From NCBI RefSeq assembly GCF_005222955.1, contig NZ_LWUA01000279.1, forward strand, positions 1-55,698: a stretch of 55,698 bases of DNA. Direction: 5' to 3'. The position numbers and the translations under genes were made by a program. The notes under the pieces were generated by a model. That model made no database searches. It saw only the letters and a program-made list of their open reading frames with translations, and was not told where the DNA came from. The DNA is from Blastococcus sp. CCUG 61487 (GTDB taxonomy: Bacteria > Actinomycetota > Actinomycetes > Mycobacteriales > Geodermatophilaceae). Positions within the stretch are counted from its first letter, which is position 1. Each line of letters opens with the position of its first letter. Below are positions 26,922-36,140 of this stretch, piece after piece.

Positions 26922-29279
26922 ATGTCTCGGAGTGCATGCGTGGCCTCCTCCTCTCGGAGCACCGCCAAGGCGTCGAACTCGCCCGACCGCGGCCCACTCC
27001 TGCGGGCGCTCATCTCCCTCGCCGTGCTGATCGCGGCGACCGCCGCCGTCCTGACCTCGTCGCCGACGCTGGGGCTCGACCTGCGTGGGGGCACGCAGAT
27101 CGTGCTCGAGGCCCAGGACACCCCGACGGTCCAGGCCGATGCCGAGGCGACCGACCGCGCGCTGGAGGTGCTCCGCCGCCGCGTGGACGCGCTGGGGGTC
27201 GCCGAGCCCACCATCGTGCGGGCCGGCGAGAACCGCATCGTGGTGGAGCTGCCCGGTCTCCAGGAGCCCCGGGAGGCCGTGGAGGTCATCGGCCGCACCG
27301 CCCAGCTCACCTTCCACGAGGTGCTCGGCTTCGCTGATCCCGAGGCGGAGCCCACGGACCCCGAGGCGGTCGGGCCCGAGGACGAGCTCACGCTCCCCGA
27401 CGAGGACGGGACACCGCTGCGGCTCGCGCCGGCCGCGCTGACCGGGGAAGGCGTCGAGGCCGCCGACGCGGCGGTCGACCTGCAGTCGGCGCTCGGCTGG
27501 TTCGTGACGGTCGATTTCACCGGCAGCGGGCGGACGGCGTGGGAGGAGCTCACCGGGAAGGCCGCCTGCGCCCCGCCCGGCGACCCGACCCGCCGGGTGG
27601 CGATCGTGCTCGACGGCGAGGTGATCACGTCGCCGGCGGTGAACCCGGACGTCCGCTGCGGGGTGGGCATCACCGGTGGCAACACGCGGATCACCGGGCA
27701 GTTCACCCAGGACGAGGCGCAGGACCTCGCCGCGCTCGTCGAGGGCGGCGCGCTGCCGGTTCCGGTCGAGGTCATCGAGCAGCGGACCGTCGGCCCCAGC
27801 CTCGGTGCCGCGGCGATCGACGCGAGCGTCCAGGCGGTGGCGATCGGCGTCGTGCTGACCGCGCTGTTCATCGTGACGGTCTACCGGCTGATGGGCCTGC
27901 TCGCCATCGTCGCGCTGGTCTGCTACGCGCTCATCTCCTACGCCGCACTCCTCACGCTCGGCGCCACGATCACCCTGCCCGGGCTCGCCGGGTTCGTGCT
28001 CGCCGTCGGCATGGCGGTCGACGCGAACGTGCTGGTCTACGAACGAGCCCGGGAGGAGCTCGCCCTCCCCAAGCGCACGCTGCGCGCGGCGGTGACGACA
28101 GGGTTCCGCAAGGCCTTCTCGGCCATCGCCGACTCCAACGTCACCACCCTGCTCGCCGCCGGGCTGCTGTTCTTCCTCGCCTCCGGCCCGGTCCGCGGCT
28201 TCGGCGTCACGCTGAGCGTCGGCGTCCTCGCCTCGATGTTCTCCGCCCTGGTCATCACCCGGTCGCTGGCGGAGTTCGCGGCCACCCGCCGCTCGGTCTC
28301 CCGCCGGCCGGAGCTCACCGGGCTGCACACGCTGGGGCGGGTACGCACCTGGCTGGCCGCTCGGGACATCGACCTGTACGCGCGCCCGCTGCGCTGGCTC
28401 GCCGGCTCGCTGCTGGTCGTCGTGCTCCTCGGCAGCGGGCTCGTCGTGCGCGGCCTGGACCTCGGCGTCGAGTTCACCGGTGGCCGCAGCATCCAGTACT
28501 CGACCGAGCAGACCCTCTCCGCCGACCGCGCCCGCGAGGCCGTCGCGGACGCCGGGCAGCCGACGGCGGTCGTGCAGGAGGCCGACGGTGGCGACATCCG
28601 GGTCCGCACCGGACCGATCGACGACGCGCAGCAGGAGGAGATCAGGGACGCCCTGGCCGAGGCCGGGGGTGGCGCCGAGGTCGTCTCCGACGAGCTGATC
28701 GGCCCGACGCTGGGCGACGAGCTCCGGCGCAACGCACTCATCGCGCTGGGCATCGCACTGCTCGCCCAGCTGGCCTACCTCGCGATCCGGTTCCGCTGGA
28801 CCTACGGCGCCGGTGCGGTGGCCGCGCTGGCGGCGAACGCGACCATCGTCGTCGGGTTCTTCGCCTGGACCGGGCGGGTCGCCGACGGGGTGTTCCTCGC
28901 CGCCGTCCTGACCGTGATCGGGTACTCGGTCAACGACTCCGTGGTGGTCTTCGACCGCGTCCGGGAGACCTGGCGCGGCCCGGGCCGGCGCCCCTTCTCC
29001 ACGGTGGCCGGGGAGGCGGTGATGCAGACCCTGCCGCGCACGGTGAACACCGGCGCCTCGACCCTGCTGGTGCTGCTGGCGCTGCTCTTCCTGGGTGGGG
29101 AGTCGCTGTCGGACTTCGCGCTCGCGCTCGTGCTGGGCATCGTGGCCGGGACGATCTCGACCATCTCGGTCGCCGTGCCCCTCGCCGTCGCGCTCGACCG
29201 GCGGTGGCCGGCGCCCGAGGTGGAGCCGGCCGAGCGCCCGAAGTCGCCGGTGCGGCGCTCCGACGGGGCGGTCGTCTAG
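26922..29279 (+). CDS. secDF: Fused protein-export membrane protein SecDF
   Basis: 785 residues combining SecD and SecF in one chain. The SecD half starts with one helix, then SPTLGLDLRGGTQIVLEAQ (D1 motif), DGEVITSPAVN, and a five-helix bundle with GFVLAVGMAVDANVLVYERA (D4) and SNVTTLLAAGLLFFLASG. The SecF half, from about residue 470, has DLGVEFTGGRSIQYSTE and VIGYSVNDSVVVFDRVRE. SecDF uses the proton motive force to help pull proteins out of SecYEG. Most actinobacteria carry separate secD and secF next to yajC, so this is probably an extra copy. The ATG at 26922 lacks a ribosome site; a GTG at 26940 is preceded by CGGAG and may be the true start. Confidence 0.9.
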   Translation: MSRSACVASSSRSTAKASNSPDRGPLLRALISLAVLIAATAAVLTSSPTLGLDLRGGTQIVLEAQDTPTVQADAEATDRALEVLRRRVDALGVAEPTIVRAGENRIVVELPGLQEPREAVEVIGRTAQLTFHEVLGFADPEAEPTDPEAVGPEDELTLPDEDGTPLRLAPAALTGEGVEAADAAVDLQSALGWFVTVDFTGSGRTAWEELTGKAACAPPGDPTRRVAIVLDGEVITSPAVNPDVRCGVGITGGNTRITGQFTQDEAQDLAALVEGGALPVPVEVIEQRTVGPSLGAAAIDASVQAVAIGVVLTALFIVTVYRLMGLLAIVALVCYALISYAALLTLGATITLPGLAGFVLAVGMAVDANVLVYERAREELALPKRTLRAAVTTGFRKAFSAIADSNVTTLLAAGLLFFLASGPVRGFGVTLSVGVLASMFSALVITRSLAEFAATRRSVSRRPELTGLHTLGRVRTWLAARDIDLYARPLRWLAGSLLVVVLLGSGLVVRGLDLGVEFTGGRSIQYSTEQTLSADRAREAVADAGQPTAVVQEADGGDIRVRTGPIDDAQQEEIRDALAEAGGGAEVVSDELIGPTLGDELRRNALIALGIALLAQLAYLAIRFRWTYGAGAVAALAANATIVVGFFAWTGRVADGVFLAAVLTVIGYSVNDSVVVFDRVRETWRGPGRRPFSTVAGEAVMQTLPRTVNTGASTLLVLLALLFLGGESLSDFALALVLGIVAGTISTISVAVPLAVALDRRWPAPEVEPAERPKSPVRRSDGAVV

Positions 29280-29296
29280 CTCCTGGGGCCGCGCCG

Positions 29297-29932
29297 TCAG
29301 CCGACGTCGCAGCGGCAGGGGCAGTGCTCGGCGTGCACCGGACGGGCCGACCAGTCGTCGAGCTCGTCGCACGCCGGCGGGCAGCTGCAGGCGAAGGGGG
29401 CGACCGTCGGCAGCTCACCGGCCGCCCGTCGGCGCTCGAGTTCCGCCTCCCGCCGTCGCCGTGCCGCGTCGGCCCGGGCGCGGGCTCGCTCCTCCGGCGC
29501 ATCACCTGGCTGCGGAACGAGATGGTCGTCGGGCCTGCCGGTCTCCCGGCTGCGGGGGTCGTCCCACTCGGAGCGCCGGTCGAAGGTGTAGGTGGGTCGA
29601 CGCAACCGGGGCCGGTGGTCCCAGCGCCAGGCGCGCTCCTCGCTGAGCATGGTGTCCAGGTGCGCGGGGAAGCGCCGGCCGCCGCGGTCGCGCACCGCCT
29701 CGGGGCGCATCCCGCCGACCTCGTCGCCCGCCCCGTCCAGCAGGGCGATCCGCAGCCCGGCCACCGCCGCCGCACGTGCCAGCGCCCCGACCGGGAGGTC
29801 ACGGCTGCCTGCCTCGGCGTGGGCGACGGCGGAGCTGCTCAGCTCCGCGGCGGCCGCGAGTTCCCGCTGCGACAGGTCGGCGACCCGGCGGATGCGGCGC
29901 AGCGCGCCACACAGGTCGAAGGCAGGGGTCAC
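29297..29932 (-). CDS. XRE-type regulator with Cys-rich C terminus
   Basis: 211 residues. The N terminus is a helix-turn-helix of the Cro/C1 type: LRRIRRVADLSQRELAAAAE, then SSSAVAHAEAGSRDLPVGAL. The middle is Arg-rich and variable, including a long charged helix (about residues 150-175). The last 32 residues hold six Cys and two His (C-S-C-P2-A-C, then H-A-E-H-C-P-C-R-C), a likely metal-binding cluster. The GTG at 29932 is chosen because CACGCT (29940-29945, minus strand) lies seven bases before it, fitting the leaderless pattern. It converges on secDF with a 17-bp gap and is divergent from lysC across the hairpin array. Its target is unknown, possibly itself or the flanking region. Confidence 0.75.
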   Translation of the reverse strand: MTPAFDLCGALRRIRRVADLSQRELAAAAELSSSAVAHAEAGSRDLPVGALARAAAVAGLRIALLDGAGDEVGGMRPEAVRDRGGRRFPAHLDTMLSEERAWRWDHRPRLRRPTYTFDRRSEWDDPRSRETGRPDDHLVPQPGDAPEERARARADAARRRREAELERRRAAGELPTVAPFACSCPPACDELDDWSARPVHAEHCPCRCDVG

Positions 29933-29939
29933 GCCACCG

Positions 29940-29945
29940 AGCGTG
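29940..29945 (-). promoter_or_regulatory. Candidate -10 box, XRE regulator
   Basis: Minus-strand CACGCT, seven bases before the GTG at 29932. It lacks the first T of the consensus. Confidence 0.3.
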
Positions 29946-30014
29946 CCGGTGGCCGGCCTGCCGCGGCGGGCCGGCGACCCATCTGTGGACGGGGCGCGCC
30001 GGGGTGGGTGACCA

Positions 30015-30254
30015 GTTCTGCACACAGTCGGTCTCTGCCTCCAGGTGGAAGCAGAGACCGACTGTGCGCAGAACACCCCCGGCGATCCTCGGGCTCTGCT
30101 CACAGGTGGAAGCAGAGACCGACTGTGTGCAGAAAACATCCCGGCCATGCTCGGGCTCTGTTTCCAGGTGGAAGCGGAGACCGAGCGTGGAGCAGAAAAC
30201 TTCCCGGCCATCCTCGGGCTCTGCTTCCAGGTGGAAGCAGAGACCGAGGTTCGA
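30015..30254. repeat. Array of four tandem 61-63 bp hairpin repeats upstream of lysC
   Basis: The gap 29933-30368 holds four tandem units whose shared core GGTGGAAGCAGAGACCGA (with small changes) begins at 30044, 30105, 30167 and 30230. Each unit is an inverted repeat around TCCAGGTGGA. The first is the longest, with 28-base arms spanning 30015-30074 that match at 26 of 28 positions. Units 2-4 share CTCGGGCTCTG on the left and AGAAAAC.TCCCGGCCAT between hairpins. The gap lies between divergent promoters, so a plain terminator role is unlikely. The rest of the gap shows nothing else I recognise. Confidence 0.8.
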
Positions 30255-30354
30255 CGGAGGAACCTGGTGGCCGGGTCGGACGCCGCAGCTCGTCCCGGGG
30301 CGTCATTCCGCAGGCAGCGGCGGACGCAGCCGCCGGTCGGGCGCCGCACGTCGG

Positions 30355-30360
30355 TAGCCT
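30355..30360 (+). promoter_or_regulatory. Predicted -10 box, lysC-asd operon
   Basis: TAGCCT lies eight bases before the lysC GTG at 30369. With no Shine-Dalgarno in between, the mRNA is probably leaderless or has a leader of one or two bases. Confidence 0.45.
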
Positions 30361-30368
30361 GTGGACCC

Positions 30369-32677
<2,309 letters not shown>

Positions 32678-32679
32678 AG

Positions 32680-32703
32680 GGGCCACAAGCACGCTTTTGG
32701 CCC
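32680..32703. terminator. Palindromic terminator, GGCCA-AAGC family (copy 1)
   Basis: GGGCCACAAGC and GCTTTTGGCCC form a near-perfect stem directly after the asd stop and just before the stop of the convergent S9 peptidase gene (32712). It is related in sequence to the palindrome at 48881-48922. Probably bidirectional. Confidence 0.6.
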
Positions 32704-32711
32704 GGCAGGGG

Positions 32712-34517
32712 CTAGGGCTTGACGTGGCGGAGGGCGAAGGAGAGCGCGACCTCGACCTGCCGGATGGTCTCCTCGATCACCAGTGAGCCGTGCCCGGCGT
32801 CGAAGCGGTACACCTCGTGCGGCTTGCCCAGCTGCTCGAGCCGGGCCAGGTAGTTGTCGATCTGCCGGATCGGGCAGCGCGGGTCGTTGGCGCCCGCCAC
32901 CACCAGCACCGGCGCGGCGACGGCGTCCACGTAGGTGATCGGCGAGGAGCGCACGTAGACGTCGCGCACCTCGTCCGGTGACCCGCCGAACAGCGCGCGG
33001 TCGTAGGCCCGCAGGCCCTCCATCTCGTCCTCGTAGGCGGCCAGGTAGTCGGCCACCGGCACCTCGGCGATGCCCGCCGCCCAGCGCTCCGGCTGGGTGC
33101 CCAGGCCGAGCAGGGTGAGGAAGCCGCCCCACGACCCGCCGGACAGGATCGCGCGCTGCGGGTCGACGAAGCCCTCGGCCACCAGCGCGTCGTAGACGGC
33201 GCCGATGTCCTCCAGCTCGGTGAGCCCGGGGCGGCCGGTGAGCGCGTCCCGCCAGGCCGAGCCGTAGCCGGTGGAGCCGCGGTAGTTCACGTGCACCACC
33301 GCGTAGCCGGCGTCGACGTAGGCGGCCCGCCGGGCGCGGTAGGAGTCGTCGTCGGCCGCCTCCGGGCCGCCGTGCACCAGGAACGCCGTCGCGTACGGGG
33401 CCGGGCCCGCGGGCCGCACCACGAGCGCGTGGATGTCACCGCCGGGGCCGGGCACCCAGCGGTCCTCGACCGGGTAGGCCGCCGGGGGCTCCTCCTCGCT
33501 CACCGAGAGGACGACGGGGCCGTCCGCGCGGCGGATCACCGGCGGCCGCTCCGCGTTGGACCAGGCGAGCTCGACCGCGCCGTCGGGCCGGGTGCTGGCG
33601 CCGCGCACGACGCCGGTCGGGGTGTCCAGCTTCTCCAGCGCCCCGGTGCCGAGGTCGTAGCGGTACAGCTCGGTGCGGGCCGCGTGGTCGTGGCCGACCA
33701 GCAGCGCCGTACCGTCGGGGTACCAGCCGGCCGAGACGTCGCCGGGCAGGTCCAGCACGATCTCGGTCTCGGTGTCCGTGGCGACGTCCCAGACGAGCAG
33801 CTCCTCGCGGCCGCGCCGCTCGTGCCCGACCAGCAGCCGGGTGTCGCCGGGCAGCGGCGCGAACTCCGAGGCGTGCAGGCCGCGGCCCTCGCCGTCCCAC
33901 TTCTCCGCCACGACCGAGTCGTCCGACGTCCGGAGCACGCGCAGCGCGGGGTAGCGCGGGTCGCCGTGCTCGGAGTGCGAGATGACCAGCAGGTCGCCGT
34001 CGTGGGTGAGCGCGTCGACCGACGCCGGGTCCTGATGCCGGTAGATCACCCGCGGGGTGCCCCCGAACGGGGCGAGCCACAGCTCGCTGCCGTCGTCGGT
34101 CGAGCGGCCGATCGCGACCAGGTCGTCGCCGATCTCCAGCCCGGCCGGGTAGGCCGGGCCGACCTCCGGGACGGCGACGTCGTCCTCCCCGCCGTCGAAG
34201 GGCTGGGTCATCCAGACGCCGAACTCGTCGCCGTCGGTGTCGGCGAACCACCAGATGGTCTCGCCGTCGGGGCTGAGCGTGCCGATGAGCGTGCCGTTGG
34301 GCCGGTCGGTGACCTGCCGGTGGGTGCCGGTCGAGCGGTCCCACGCGTACTGCTCGACGACGCCGCTGACGTCGGAGCTGTACAGGTTGCGGTGCGGGGC
34401 GTCGAAGGCCCAGTCGGGCAGCGAGACGCGCGGCGCCCGGAACCGGGCCTGCCAGCGGGCGGTCACCTCGGGCGGAAGGGCGGAGGAGGCAGTCTGCTCG
34501 GTGGTCACGACGTCCAT
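32712..34517 (-). CDS. S9 family (prolyl oligopeptidase/acylaminoacyl-peptidase type) peptidase
   Basis: 601 residues. The first 350 form a WD/beta-propeller-like region (LSPDGETIWWFADTDGDEFG and similar blades). The C-terminal alpha/beta-hydrolase domain has the nucleophile in LSGGSWGGFLTLLGLG, the acid Asp in GANDPRCPI and the His in FDAGHGSLV. The substrate should be short peptides or N-acylated peptides. It has no signal peptide and is predicted cytoplasmic. The ATG at 34517 is used; nearby GTGs at +2 and +3 codons are possible. Upstream, on the same strand, lies tRNA-Pro with its own terminator. Confidence 0.87.
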   Translation of the reverse strand: MDVVTTEQTASSALPPEVTARWQARFRAPRVSLPDWAFDAPHRNLYSSDVSGVVEQYAWDRSTGTHRQVTDRPNGTLIGTLSPDGETIWWFADTDGDEFGVWMTQPFDGGEDDVAVPEVGPAYPAGLEIGDDLVAIGRSTDDGSELWLAPFGGTPRVIYRHQDPASVDALTHDGDLLVISHSEHGDPRYPALRVLRTSDDSVVAEKWDGEGRGLHASEFAPLPGDTRLLVGHERRGREELLVWDVATDTETEIVLDLPGDVSAGWYPDGTALLVGHDHAARTELYRYDLGTGALEKLDTPTGVVRGASTRPDGAVELAWSNAERPPVIRRADGPVVLSVSEEEPPAAYPVEDRWVPGPGGDIHALVVRPAGPAPYATAFLVHGGPEAADDDSYRARRAAYVDAGYAVVHVNYRGSTGYGSAWRDALTGRPGLTELEDIGAVYDALVAEGFVDPQRAILSGGSWGGFLTLLGLGTQPERWAAGIAEVPVADYLAAYEDEMEGLRAYDRALFGGSPDEVRDVYVRSSPITYVDAVAAPVLVVAGANDPRCPIRQIDNYLARLEQLGKPHEVYRFDAGHGSLVIEETIRQVEVALSFALRHVKP

Positions 34518-34549
34518 GGTCCCAGGCGGGTGAACCGGGCCGGGAACGA

Positions 34550-34578
34550 CTCAGGGGCCGCCATCGGCGGCCCCTGAG
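34550..34578 (-). terminator. Terminator hairpin after tRNA-Pro
   Basis: Perfect 13-bp stem (34550-34562 with 34566-34578, CTCAGGGGCCGCC type) and a three-base loop, seven bases past the 3' end of the tRNA gene. Confidence 0.75.
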
Positions 34579-34585
34579 CAACTGG

Positions 34586-34659
34586 TCGGGGTGACAGGAT
34601 TTGAACCTGCGGCCTCGTCGTCCCGAACGACGCGCGCTACCAAGCTGCGCCACACCCCG
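34586..34659 (-). tRNA. tRNA-Pro (anticodon CGG)
   Basis: 74-nt cloverleaf read on the minus strand. The acceptor stem is CGGGGTG/CACCCCG with discriminator A. The D-arm contains GCGCAGCTTGGTAGCGC. The anticodon stem is CGTCG/CGACG around the loop TTCGGGA, so the anticodon is CGG (codon CCG). The T-arm contains GGTTCAAATCC. The CCA end is not encoded. A -10-like TAGACT (34674-34679, minus strand) lies 14 bases before its 5' end. Confidence 0.95.
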
Positions 34660-34710
34660 AGGTGCGCTGGTCGAGTCTAACGCTCCTCCTCGCGGGGGCA
34701 GGCGGCGGGC

Positions 34711-35634
34711 TCAGGCGGGGCGCGCGGTGAGCGTGAGCAGGGTTGCCTCGGGCGGGCAGGCGAACCGAGCGGGGGCGTAGGGGCTGGTGCCCAGCCCCGC
34801 CGAGACGTGCAGCCAGGTGCCGTTCGGGCGGCCGTCCGCCGGTGCCGCCCAGCGGTGCAGCCAGCGCGCCCGCTCCCGGTCGATGCCGCAGTTGGTGACC
34901 AGCGCCCCGTAGAACGGCACCCGCAGCTGGCCGCCGTGGGTGTGCCCGCAGAGCAGCAGGTCGTAGCCGTCGGCGGCGAACCTGTCGAGCACCCGCGGCT
35001 CGGGGGAGTGGGCCAGGCCCAGCCGCAGATCGGCGTCCCGGTCGGCCGGCCCGGCGACGACGTCGTACCTGTCGCGGTGCAGGTGCGAGTCGTCGACGCC
35101 GGCGAACACGATCCGCCGTCCGCCGACGACGAGCTCGCCGGCGGCGTTGGTGAGGTCGAGCCAGCCGCGGTCGGCCATCCCGTCGCGCAGGTCGCGCCAG
35201 GGCAGCTCGGTGCCGTGCACCCGCTTGTGGTCGGGGAAGAAGTACTTCAGCGGGTTCTTCGGCCGCGGCGCGTAGTAGTCGTTGCTGGCCAGCACGAAGG
35301 CGCCCGGCCGGTCCAGCAGCGGATCGAGCGCCCGCAGCGTGCCGGGGACGGCGTCGAACCCGGCCAGATTGTCGCCGGTGTTGATCACCAGGTCCGGCTC
35401 CAGCGCCGCGAGGCCGGCGACCCACTCCTGCTTGGACCGCTGGCCCGCGGTCATGTGCAGGTCGGAGAGGTGCAGGATCGTCAGCGGCGCGGAGCCGGGT
35501 GCGAGCACCGGCACCTCGAAGCGCCGCAGGGTCCAGCGGGTGCGCTCGTAGAGGCTCGCGTAGGCGAGCGCGCCGGCGCCCGTGGCGATGACGGCGGTGG
35601 GGACGGCGGTGGGGACGGCGGTGTACCAGCGCAC
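34711..35634 (-). CDS. Metallophosphoesterase (YaeI/Rv3683 type)
   Basis: 307 residues from the GTG at 35634. One N-terminal membrane helix (about residues 10-25), then a calcineurin-like phosphoesterase: ILHLSDLHMTAG (D-x-H), VINTGDNLAGF (GD), LASNDYYAP in place of the usual GNHD, and LLLCGHTHGGQL. The GNHD change keeps the Asn, as in other members with the N-terminal helix. It is the counterpart of Rv3683 beside ponA2 in M. tuberculosis. A longer in-frame reading would overlap the divergent YqeY gene and is rejected. TAGGCT at 35642-35647 (minus strand) lies seven bases before the GTG. Confidence 0.87.
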   Translation of the reverse strand: MRWYTAVPTAVPTAVIATGAGALAYASLYERTRWTLRRFEVPVLAPGSAPLTILHLSDLHMTAGQRSKQEWVAGLAALEPDLVINTGDNLAGFDAVPGTLRALDPLLDRPGAFVLASNDYYAPRPKNPLKYFFPDHKRVHGTELPWRDLRDGMADRGWLDLTNAAGELVVGGRRIVFAGVDDSHLHRDRYDVVAGPADRDADLRLGLAHSPEPRVLDRFAADGYDLLLCGHTHGGQLRVPFYGALVTNCGIDRERARWLHRWAAPADGRPNGTWLHVSAGLGTSPYAPARFACPPEATLLTLTARPA

Positions 35635-35641
35635 GTCCGGG

Positions 35642-35647
35642 AGCCTA
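35642..35647 (-). promoter_or_regulatory. Predicted -10 box, leaderless metallophosphoesterase transcript
   Basis: Minus-strand TAGGCT, seven bases before the GTG at 35634. Confidence 0.45.
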
Positions 35648-35674
35648 CGGGCGCGCGCTCGGTGCGCGCCGTGC

Positions 35675-35680
35675 CAGGCT
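35675..35680 (+). promoter_or_regulatory. Predicted -10 box, YqeY transcript
   Basis: CAGGCT, six bases before the GTG at 35687. It faces away from the phosphoesterase promoter within a 52-bp divergent gap. Confidence 0.35.
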
Positions 35681-35686
35681 GGGACC

Positions 35687-36139
35687 GTGCCCGACCTGAA
35701 GAAGCAGCTGCGCGATGACCTGACCACCGCCATGAAGGCCCGTGACGAACTGCGCACCGCCACCCTGCGCATGGTGCTGACGGCGATCAGCGCCGAGGAG
35801 GTGTCGGGCAAGGAGGCCCGCGAGCTCTCCGACGACGAGGTGCAGGCGGTCGTGCGCCGGGAGGCGAAGAAGCGCCGCGAGGCCGCCGAGGCCTTCGCCG
35901 GCGCCGGCCGCGCGGAGCAGGCCGCCCGCGAGGAGGCCGAGGGCGAGGTGCTCGCCGGCTACCTCCCGGCCCAGCTCGAGGACGCCGACCTGGCCGCGCT
36001 CGTCGCCGACGTCATCACCCGCACCGGCGCCTCGGGCATGAAGGACATGGGCAAGGTCATGGGCGCGGCCAACGCCGCGGTGGCCGGCCGGGCCGAGGGC
36101 GGCCGGGTGGCCGCGGAGGTCCGCCGCCAGCTGGCCTGA
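35687..36139 (+). CDS. GatB/YqeY domain protein
   Basis: 150 residues, all YqeY: MKARDELRTATLRMVLTAIS near the N terminus, then a helical bundle with REAKKRREAAEAFAGAGR, and a C-terminal domain with GMKDMGKVMGAANAAVAGRA. The domain is the tail of the GatB amidotransferase subunit and binds tRNA there. Free-standing YqeY proteins may act on tRNA, but the role is not established. The GTG at 35687 is chosen from the family start (VPDLKKQLRDDLTTAM). It converges on the PBP gene with a single base between the stops. Confidence 0.87.
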   Translation: MPDLKKQLRDDLTTAMKARDELRTATLRMVLTAISAEEVSGKEARELSDDEVQAVVRREAKKRREAAEAFAGAGRAEQAAREEAEGEVLAGYLPAQLEDADLAALVADVITRTGASGMKDMGKVMGAANAAVAGRAEGGRVAAEVRRQLA

Positions 36140-36140
36140 A

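Noticed and set aside
26773-26997. Longer N terminus for the AI-2E permease
   Set aside because: The extra residues are polar and match nothing in the family. They would also overlap the predicted secDF promoter and start.
30015-30254. CRISPR array
   Set aside because: Unit spacing of 61-63 bp resembles one, but the sequence between the hairpins is itself conserved, there are no unique spacers, and no cas gene is present.
30045-30368. Longer aspartate kinase start within the hairpin array
   Set aside because: The kinase family starts at [12 protein letters not shown]. The upstream part only translates the repeats.
35635-35811. Longer N terminus for the metallophosphoesterase
   Set aside because: It would run through the YqeY start on the other strand. 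The GTG at 35634 is preceded by TAGGCT at the leaderless spacing.
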